DNA of 5,548 nt from a bacterium HR12 (GTDB lineage: Bacteria; Actinomycetota; UBA4738; HRBIN12). Location: contig BEHO01000097.1 in the NCBI GenBank assembly GCA_002898915.1, positions 1-5,548 on the forward strand, in the 5' to 3' direction. Position numbers and translations under genes: made by a program. A model generated the notes under the pieces. It was not told the origin of the DNA. It did no database searches and saw only the letters and a list, made by a program, of their open reading frames with translations. Shown one piece after another: positions 1 through 5,548 of the stretch. Numbering within the stretch: position 1 is the first letter of the stretch; every line of letters begins with the position of its first letter.

Positions 1-1343
1 TCCCCCGTGTGGAGCCAGCCGTTGCGGATCGCGAGGGCCGTCTCCTCGGGGCGACGCCAGTAGCCCAGCATCACCTGGGGGCCCCGCACGCAGAGCTCCC
101 CCCGCTCGCCGGGACCGAGCACGCGGTCGGGGTCCTCCAGGTCCACGATCTTGCAGTCGGTGTCGGGGACCGGCAGGCCGATGCCGGAGCGGCGCGCCCC
201 CCGCAGCGGGTTCGCGTGCGTCACGGGGGAGGCCTCGGTGAGGCCGTATCCCTCGACCAGGGTCGCGCCCCCGGTGATCTCGGCGAACCGCTCGGCCACG
301 GCGGAGGGGAGCGCCGCCCCGCCCGAGACGCAGGCCTTGATGGAGCGCAGGTCGTACTTGCGCGTGAGGGGCGACTCGTTCAGGGCCATGAACAGCCGCG
401 GGACGCCCGGGACGAACGTCGGCTTCTCGTGGGCGATGGCCTCGAGCACCAGGTGGAGGTCCCGCGGGTTGGTGACCAGGATCGCCTTGCCGGCCGTGGC
501 GATCGCCACGTTCATCGCGAGCATCCCGAAGGAGTGGAAGAAGGGCAGGGCGCAGAGGATCGCCTCGGCCCCGTCCTCGAGCTCGAGGTACCGCGCGCCC
601 TGGAGCGCGTTCGCCACGACGTTGCGGTGGGAGAGCATCGCGCCCTTGGAGACGCCCGTCGTTCCCCCGGTGTAGATGAACCCCACCGGCTCGCGATCCA
701 CGTCGATCGCCGGCGCCGGGGGCACGGGCCCGGCCGATCGCATGAGCTCGTGCCACCGCTTCACCTTCGCGCCGGGCGGGATCGGCGGCCAGGGTTTGCC
801 GGCCTCGCGCTGGGCCTTCTTGAACCGCAGCGCCGGCGCCAGCTGCTTCTTGGGGAACGGCATGTAGTCGTTCAGCCGGAGCGCGACCACCTCGGGGATC
901 CCCACCGCCGCGAAGACGTCGGCGAAGTCCTGGTACAGGAGGTCGAGCACGAAGACCACCTTCGGCTCGGCGTCGCGGAGCTGGTGCTCCATCTCGCGCT
1001 TCGTGTACAGGGGGTTGTTCCCCACCACCACGGCCCCGATCCGGGCCGCGGCGTAGTAGACGATCACGTAGGGCGGGCAGTTCGGGGTCACGAGCGCCAC
1101 CCGATCCCCGCGACCGACGCCGAGCCCGGCGAGGACGGCGGACGCGCGCTCGACCTCTCCGAGGAGCTCGCGATAGGTCATACGCCTCCCGAACCAGGCG
1201 ATCGCCGGGCGGTCCGGGAACCGCCTGGCCGAGGCCTCGAGCATCCCGAAGGCCGAGAGGTCCGGGTAGGGCTCGAGGGTCCTCGGGACCCCGGGCGGGT
1301 AGCTGGCGAACCACGGCCGGTGCTCGGTCACGGGCCGCATCAT
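1..1343 (-). CDS. Long-chain fatty-acid--CoA ligase (AMP-forming, FadD-like), 3' end outside window
   Basis: This enzyme of the ANL superfamily activates a carboxylic (probably fatty) acid with ATP to an acyl-adenylate and transfers it to CoA. Reading the minus strand from ATG at 1343 gives 447 residues with no stop; the family is usually about 500-560 aa, so roughly 100 C-terminal residues, including the A10 lysine, lie left of the window. Visible motifs are the phosphate-binding loop TGGTTGVSKG (residues 225-234), PFFHSFG (267-273), the A5 motif YGLTE (366-370), and GWLHTG (442-447), cut just before its expected Asp. The N-terminal RPWFASYPPGVP stretch is typical of FadD-like ligases. A double ATG (1343 and 1340) opens the gene; an AGGGG at 1364-1360 is rather far upstream (16 nt), so GTG at 1331 (residue 5) is an alternative start. 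It diverges from the Ntn acylase gene across 58 bp. Family assignment is secure; chain-length preference cannot be read from the sequence. Confidence 0.93.
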   Translation of the reverse strand, partial: MMRPVTEHRPWFASYPPGVPRTLEPYPDLSAFGMLEASARRFPDRPAIAWFGRRMTYRELLGEVERASAVLAGLGVGRGDRVALVTPNCPPYVIVYYAAARIGAVVVGNNPLYTKREMEHQLRDAEPKVVFVLDLLYQDFADVFAAVGIPEVVALRLNDYMPFPKKQLAPALRFKKAQREAGKPWPPIPPGAKVKRWHELMRSAGPVPPAPAIDVDREPVGFIYTGGTTGVSKGAMLSHRNVVANALQGARYLELEDGAEAILCALPFFHSFGMLAMNVAIATAGKAILVTNPRDLHLVLEAIAHEKPTFVPGVPRLFMALNESPLTRKYDLRSIKACVSGGAALPSAVAERFAEITGGATLVEGYGLTEASPVTHANPLRGARRSGIGLPVPDTDCKIVDLEDPDRVLGPGERGELCVRGPQVMLGYWRRPEETALAIRNGWLHTG

Positions 1344-1401
1344 CGCACGCGCCGGGTCGCCCCTGCATCCCCTCGCGCCGACGGGTAGGCTCGCGGCGGG
1401 C
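1344..1401. promoter_or_regulatory. Divergent intergenic promoter region
   Basis: This 58-bp gap separates the acyl-CoA ligase start (minus strand) from the acylase start (plus strand), so both promoters must lie here or inside the opposing gene. On the plus strand TAGGCT (1386-1391) fits the actinobacterial TANNNT -10 pattern, with the acylase ATG only 10 nt further on, implying a leaderless or nearly leaderless mRNA. On the minus strand no good -10 is evident; TACCCG (1387-1382) is weak. No convincing -35 or operator palindrome is seen on either strand. Confidence 0.45.
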
Positions 1402-3741
1402 ATGGTCGACATCCTCGAGGAGCTCCGGGCGGTCGCCGCGGCCGCCGTGCCGCCCTGGGAGGGCGAGCTCGAGCTCCCCGGCCTCACCGAGCCGGTGGAG
1501 GTGCTCCGCGACGAGCACGGCGTTCCGCACATCACCGCCGCGTCCCTCGAGGACCTCCTCCGCGCCCAGGGCTTCGTCGTCGCCTCCGAGCGCCTGTTCC
1601 AGCTGGAGTTCCTCCTGCGCGTGGCGAACGGGCGCCTCTCCGGCCTCCTCGGCGAGCTCGCCCTGCCCGCCGACCGCTTCGCCCGCACCGTGGGGTGGAA
1701 CCGGGCGGGCGCCGCGATCGCGGCGGGGTGGGACGCGGTCTCCCTGCGGATGCTCGCCGCCTACCGCGAGGGGGCCCTCGCCTGGCTCCGCTCGATGGCC
1801 ACCCCGCCCGTCGAGTACGCGATCCTCGGCGCCCAGCCCCACCTGCCCGAGGACGACGCCTCCTGGGCGGCCGCCAGCGCCTGGATGAGCTGGAACCTGT
1901 CCGGGAACCTCGACGAGGAGCTGGTCCGAGCGGAGGTCGCCGAACGCCTCGGCCCCGAGGCGGTGCGCGACCTCTTCCCGGGCCCGCCGGCGGACGTCCG
2001 CTTCCCCATCGCCGGGCGGCGACCGTGGCCGGGCGGTCTCGACCTCCTCGCGCAGGCGCCCCCGCGCCCGCCCGGCCGCGGCTCGAACGCGTGGGTGGTG
2101 GCCGGCTCCCGCAGCGCGACCGGCGCCCCGCTCCTCGCCAACGACCCCCACCTCGCCGTCCTCGTCCCCTCGTTCTGGTTCGCCTGTCACCTGAAGTCCC
2201 CCGACTACGAGGCGGCCGGCGTGGCCCTCCCCTTCGCCCCGGGCGTCGTCATCGGGCGGACCCCCCACCACGCGTGGGGGCTGACGAACGTCGGCGGGGA
2301 CACCCAGGACCTCTACCTCGAGCGCCTGGACGCCGACGGCGCGGCCGCGCGCTTCCGCGACGCCTGGGAGCCGCTCACCGTGCACCGCGAGCCGATCGCG
2401 GTGCGCGGCCGGGACGAGCCGGAGATCCTCGAGGTGCGCGAGACCCGCCACGGACCGATCCTCGGCGCCTACGTCGTCGGCATCGCCCAACCCGAGGTGG
2501 TCGAGGGCGGGGTGCGCGAGACCTACGCGCTCCGATGGGTCGGCGCCTCCTGCGCGATCCCCCCGGTCACGCTGGTCCGCATGGCGCGGGCCGTGGACTT
2601 CGCCTCCTTCCGGGAGGCCCTGCGGACCTGGGACTCGCCCGGCCAGAACGTCATCTACGCCGACGGCGACGGCCACATCGGCTACCAGTGCACCGGCCGG
2701 TACCCGATCCGGCGCGGATGGGACGGCACGATGCCGGTGCCCGGGTGGGACGGCGAGCACGAGTGGTCGGGATGGATCCCCTTCGAGGAGCTGCCCTGGG
2801 ACGCCGACCCCGCCGAGGGGTTCCTGGCCACCGCGAACAACCGGATCCACGACGACGGCTACCCGCACCTCATCGGCGTGGACTGGACCCCGCCCTCCCG
2901 CATCCGCAGGATCGCGGAGCTCCTCGCGACCGCGCCCGTCCACACCGTCGAGACCTTCGCCGCGATGCAGGTCGACGTGGTCTCGATCCCCGCGCGGGAG
3001 CTGGCGGCCGTCCTCGCCGCCATCGAGCCGGCCGACGAGCGCCAGGCCCGGGCCCTCGCCCTGCTCCGCGGCTGGGACGGCGAGCTCGGCCGGGACTCCG
3101 CCGCGGCCTGTCTGTACGCGGCGTGGTGCCACCGCATCGCCGAGCGCACGCTCCGCCCCGCCCTCGGCGACGCCCTGTTCACCCACGCGTACGGTCGGGC
3201 CACGTCCACCGGCCGCTGGCGGGCCCAGACGCTCCCCCACCTCCTCGCCCATCCCTCCCCTCGCTGGTTCGGCGAGGGCGGCGAGGCCGCCCGCGACGAC
3301 GTCCTCCGCCGCGCCCTCGACGACGCCCTCGACGAGCTCGAGGCCCGCCTCGGCGCCGACCCGAGCAGGTGGCGGTGGGGTGACCTCCACCGCGCGGTCT
3401 TCGCCTCGCCCCTCGCCGCCGTCCCCGGCCTCGGCGAGCTCCTCTCCGCGGGCGTCGTGGCCCTCGGCGGCGACGACGACACCGTCCTCCAGGGCGCCTA
3501 CGAGCCGGAGCGCCGATACGAGGCCGTCGTCGTACCCTCGTGCCGCCAGATCCACGACCTCTCGACCCCGGACGGCTCCAGCCTCGTCCACCCGCCCGGT
3601 CAATCCGGGCACCCCGGCTCGCCGGCCTGGGCCGACCTCCTCGGCGCCTGGGCCGGCGGGGAGCGGATCCCGCTGCCGATCTCGGAGGAGGCCGTGCGGG
3701 CCGTCGGGCGGCACCGCCAGGTGCTGAGACCGACCGGGTGA
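1402..3741 (+). CDS. Penicillin acylase family Ntn hydrolase (S45-type N-acyl amidase precursor)
   Basis: This 779-residue protein has the usual full length for a self-cleaving precursor of the penicillin/cephalosporin/AHL acylase family, which hydrolyses amide bonds of N-acyl substrates. Cleavage is predicted between Gly227 and Ser228 (GRG|SNAW), giving an alpha chain plus spacer (about 1-227) and a beta chain starting with the nucleophile Ser228. Counting from that Ser, position 23 is His (His250, in LLANDPHL) and position 70 is Val (Val297, in LTNVGGD). The catalytic Asn is probably Asn479 (ATANNR). His23/Val70 matches cephalosporin acylases and PvdQ-type AHL acylases, whereas E. coli penicillin G acylase has Gln23/Ala69. 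The C-terminal PPGQSGHPGSP stretch is also typical of the family. The N-terminus (MVDILEELRAVAAAAVPPWEG) shows no signal peptide, unlike the classic periplasmic members, so a cytoplasmic location is suggested. The start follows a -10 hexamer with no Shine-Dalgarno. Substrate is unknown. Confidence 0.95.
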   Translation: MVDILEELRAVAAAAVPPWEGELELPGLTEPVEVLRDEHGVPHITAASLEDLLRAQGFVVASERLFQLEFLLRVANGRLSGLLGELALPADRFARTVGWNRAGAAIAAGWDAVSLRMLAAYREGALAWLRSMATPPVEYAILGAQPHLPEDDASWAAASAWMSWNLSGNLDEELVRAEVAERLGPEAVRDLFPGPPADVRFPIAGRRPWPGGLDLLAQAPPRPPGRGSNAWVVAGSRSATGAPLLANDPHLAVLVPSFWFACHLKSPDYEAAGVALPFAPGVVIGRTPHHAWGLTNVGGDTQDLYLERLDADGAAARFRDAWEPLTVHREPIAVRGRDEPEILEVRETRHGPILGAYVVGIAQPEVVEGGVRETYALRWVGASCAIPPVTLVRMARAVDFASFREALRTWDSPGQNVIYADGDGHIGYQCTGRYPIRRGWDGTMPVPGWDGEHEWSGWIPFEELPWDADPAEGFLATANNRIHDDGYPHLIGVDWTPPSRIRRIAELLATAPVHTVETFAAMQVDVVSIPARELAAVLAAIEPADERQARALALLRGWDGELGRDSAAACLYAAWCHRIAERTLRPALGDALFTHAYGRATSTGRWRAQTLPHLLAHPSPRWFGEGGEAARDDVLRRALDDALDELEARLGADPSRWRWGDLHRAVFASPLAAVPGLGELLSAGVVALGGDDDTVLQGAYEPERRYEAVVVPSCRQIHDLSTPDGSSLVHPPGQSGHPGSPAWADLLGAWAGGERIPLPISEEAVRAVGRHRQVLRPTG

Positions 3742-3767
3742 CGCGACCCGAGGCCGACGACCCGGTC
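3732..3767 (+). terminator. Inverted repeat after the acylase stop codon (possible weak terminator)
   Basis: GACCGGGT (3732-3739) and ACCCGGTC (3760-3767) form a perfect 8-bp stem with a 20-nt loop; the left arm overlaps the acylase TGA (3739-3741). A competing smaller stem, CGGGT (3735-3739) with ACCCG (3746-3750), uses the same left arm. There is no T-tract after the stem, so it is not a canonical intrinsic terminator. It may limit read-through into crgA, or be chance in GC-rich DNA. Confidence 0.3.
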
Positions 3768-3777
3768 CCGCGCGCGG

Positions 3778-3783
3778 TACCAT
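3778..3783 (+). promoter_or_regulatory. Putative -10 element of crgA
   Basis: TACCAT matches the TANNNT -10 pattern and ends 9 nt before the crgA ATG at 3793, with GC-only sequence and no Shine-Dalgarno between them. The spacing suggests transcription starts at or a few bases before the start codon. No clear -35 hexamer is visible. If real, crgA has its own promoter despite lying 51 bp after the acylase gene in the same orientation. Confidence 0.45.
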
Positions 3784-3792
3784 CGCGGCGCC

Positions 3793-4038
3793 ATGCCCCG
3801 CTCCAGGTCCCGTCAGCGCGCGCGCAAGCGGCCGTACGCGGCCCCGCCGCCGAAGCCCCGCCCGAAGGAGAGCCCTCGGTGGTACGGGTTCCTCGTGCTC
3901 GGGCTGATGGCCGTCGGCGTCGCGGTGATCGTCCTCAACTACATGGGCCTCACGCCCGGCGGGGGCCAGCCCCTATGGCTCTGGGTGGGCCTCGGCTTCA
4001 TCGCGGCGGGGTTCATCGCCGCCACCCAGTGGCGCTGA
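3793..4038 (+). CDS. crgA: Cell division protein CrgA
   Basis: This 81-residue protein has the layout of actinobacterial CrgA, a small inner-membrane septation protein that interacts with FtsZ and other divisome components and influences septum formation. The first 30 residues are a basic, proline-rich cytoplasmic tail (MPRSRSRQRARKRPY, then PPPKPRPKESPRW). Two hydrophobic helices follow, about residues 32-50 and 60-79, joined by a short Gly/Pro loop (GLTPGGGQP). The protein ends in QWR, close to the basic Trp-Arg/His ending of known CrgA proteins. Length is near that of mycobacterial CrgA (93 aa). The ATG follows a TACCAT -10 hexamer by 9 nt and has no Shine-Dalgarno, suggesting leaderless translation. 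It lies in the same orientation as the acylase but probably has its own promoter, and it converges on the zinc-ribbon gene. Identification rests on overall architecture and recalled family features. Confidence 0.82.
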   Translation: MPRSRSRQRARKRPYAAPPPKPRPKESPRWYGFLVLGLMAVGVAVIVLNYMGLTPGGGQPLWLWVGLGFIAAGFIAATQWR

Positions 4039-4049
4039 GCAGCGGAATC

Positions 4050-4059
4050 ACAGCGCTGT
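4050..4059. repeat. 10-bp perfect palindrome ACAGCGCTGT
   Basis: A perfect palindrome lies 11 bp after the crgA stop codon. The neighbouring CACAGCG string (4049-4055) recurs at 4080-4086 inside the DnaA-box-like cluster. It could be a small protein-binding site or a weak RNA hairpin. No function is assigned. Confidence 0.3.
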
Positions 4060-4061
4060 AA

Positions 4062-4093
4062 CTTTCCACAGGGGTTTTCCACAGCGTGGAAAC
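4062..4093. promoter_or_regulatory. Cluster of three DnaA-box-like sites
   Basis: TTTTCCACA (4075-4083) matches the relaxed DnaA-box consensus TTWTNCACA exactly. CTTTCCACA (4062-4070) differs at one position and lies 13 bp earlier in the same orientation. A third, inverted TTTCCAC core is on the minus strand (4092-4086; 9-mer GTTTCCACG, 4093-4085). The patch 4046-4092 is only about half G+C, far below its surroundings. The second and third sites also form a 7-bp hairpin (4076-4082 with 4086-4092, loop AGC). A DnaA-binding or titration site is the preferred reading; a transcription-terminator hairpin is the alternative. Confidence 0.45.
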
Positions 4094-4109
4094 GAGGCCT
4101 CAGGCCTCG
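4093..4109 (-). terminator. Hairpin around the zinc-ribbon gene stop codon
   Basis: CGAGGCC (4093-4099) and GGCCTCG (4103-4109) form a 7-bp GC-rich stem whose 3-nt loop is exactly the TGA stop codon of the minus-strand gene (4102-4100). In that gene's transcript the stem is followed by UUUCC, a very short U run, so it could act as a weak intrinsic terminator. It directly abuts the TTTCCAC hairpin to its left, and the pair may serve both convergent genes. Confidence 0.4.
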
Positions 4110-4357
4110 CGGGACCGCCGTTCCAGGCGCATCGGCTCCCCGCAGTGCCGCGGCACCTGGAGCTCGCCGAGCCGCGTGATCCTGAGCTCCGTCCCGCACT
4201 CCCCGCACACCAGGTAGACGTCGAGCTCCTCGACGTCCTCCGGCTCGACCCGTCCGCGAGGACCCGGGCCGGAGGCCGCCCGAAGGGCGGTGATGCCGAG
4301 CCACGCGATGACGACGGCGATGGCCAGGGCGGAGAGGACGAGGAGGACCGTGCCCAC
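4100..4357 (-). CDS. Small membrane-anchored zinc-ribbon-like protein, function unknown
   Basis: This 85-residue protein starts with a single hydrophobic helix (about residues 3-25, VLLVLSALAIAVVIAWLGI), which acts as an anchor rather than a cleavable signal as far as can be seen. A Gly/Pro/Arg linker and an acidic stretch (EPEDVEELD, 38-46) follow. The C-terminal domain carries Cys51-X2-Cys54 and His71-Cys72 (CGEC ... RHCGEPM), an arrangement that could hold one zinc ion as a compact ribbon. I do not recognise a named family with certainty. GTG at 4357 is the start: an in-frame TAG lies four codons upstream, within the -10 hexamer TAGACT (4369-4364). The hexamer ends 6 nt before GTG, as expected for a leaderless mRNA. 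The gene converges on crgA and diverges from gdhA. Conserved-looking Cys/His pairs and the clean promoter support a real gene. Confidence 0.8.
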   Translation of the reverse strand: MGTVLLVLSALAIAVVIAWLGITALRAASGPGPRGRVEPEDVEELDVYLVCGECGTELRITRLGELQVPRHCGEPMRLERRSREA

Positions 4358-4363
4358 GCGGTC

Positions 4364-4369
4364 AGTCTA
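4364..4369 (-). promoter_or_regulatory. -10 element for leaderless zinc-ribbon gene
   Basis: Read on the minus strand, TAGACT is followed by exactly 6 nt (GACCGC) and then GTG. That is the spacing at which transcription would begin at the start codon itself. Its TAG is in frame with the gene and excludes any longer N-terminus. No distinct -35 hexamer is seen. Confidence 0.55.
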
Positions 4370-4492
4370 CGGAGACCGCCTGGGAGCGGCGGGAACGCGG
4401 GTGCCGAGATGTCCAATCGGCCGCGGCGAGGCGGGCCATCCAGCCCCTTGGCGCCCCGGCACGATGCGCGAACCTTGAGGTATCGGACATGA

Positions 4493-5548
<1,056 letters not shown>

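Noticed and set aside
9..1388. 459-codon open frame on the plus strand
   Set aside because: It is antisense to the acyl-CoA ligase, whose minus-strand translation carries all the expected motifs. The plus-strand product is low-complexity Arg/Gly/His/Val-rich, as expected from a GC-rich shadow frame.
1695..3383. 562-codon plus-strand frame inside the acylase gene
   Set aside because: The product is almost entirely Arg/Pro/Gly/Ala with no recognisable domain, and the overlapping frame encodes a complete Ntn hydrolase.
4074..4093. parS-like centromere site
   Set aside because: The palindrome has TTTCCAC-AGC-GTGGAAA, whereas parS needs a GTTTCACGTGAAAC-type core with no spacer. Only superficial similarity remains.
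4391..4420. ECF-sigma-type promoter (GGGAAC then GTC)
   Set aside because: The gap from GGAAC (4392-4396) to GTC (4411-4413) is 14 nt, short of the usual 16-17, and the downstream element is weak.
4145..4492. Plus-strand frame opposite the zinc-ribbon gene, and its 27-codon tail from ATG 4409
   Set aside because: There is no ribosome site or domain. The minus-strand gene has a clean leaderless promoter, an anchor helix and paired Cys/His residues.

Overview
The window is very GC-rich (by eye about 70% or more) and has strong G/C bias at third codon positions. This explains the many long antisense open frames. A CrgA-type small cell-division membrane protein (a family typical of Actinomycetota) and genes starting just downstream of a TANNNT -10 hexamer with no Shine-Dalgarno (leaderless style) both point to a high-GC actinobacterium. 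It may be an Acidimicrobiia- or Thermoleophilia-like lineage, but that placement is inference.

Layout, left to right: (1) positions 1-1343, minus strand: a fatty-acyl-CoA ligase (FadD-like, AMP-forming), cut at its C-terminus by the window edge just before the Asp of its GWLHTGD motif. (2) 1344-1401: a 58-bp divergent promoter region. (3) 1402-3741, plus: a full-length penicillin-acylase-family Ntn hydrolase whose active-site set (Ser228, His250, Val297, Asn479) resembles that of cephalosporin and acyl-homoserine-lactone acylases. It has no visible signal peptide. (4) 3793-4038, plus: crgA, 81 aa. (5) 4039-4099: a 61-bp convergent gap containing an AT-richer patch with three TTTCCAC cores that look like DnaA boxes, plus two abutting hairpins. 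(6) 4100-4357, minus: an 85-aa membrane-anchored zinc-ribbon-like protein of unknown function. (7) 4358-4603: a 246-bp leader region with a perfect 10-bp GC hairpin. (8) 4604 to the right edge, plus: hexameric-type glutamate dehydrogenase, first 315 residues.

Functional reading: the acylase and the divergent acyl-CoA ligase could form a pair, one releasing a carboxylic acid from an N-acyl compound and the other activating it with CoA. This is inferred from layout only. CrgA (septation), the zinc-ribbon protein and glutamate dehydrogenase (ammonium assimilation or glutamate catabolism) have no obvious shared pathway. Nothing in the window is a clear mobile element, CRISPR array or RNA gene, and I see no convincing wholly new system. 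The most unusual non-coding signal is the DnaA-box-like cluster between crgA and the zinc-ribbon gene.
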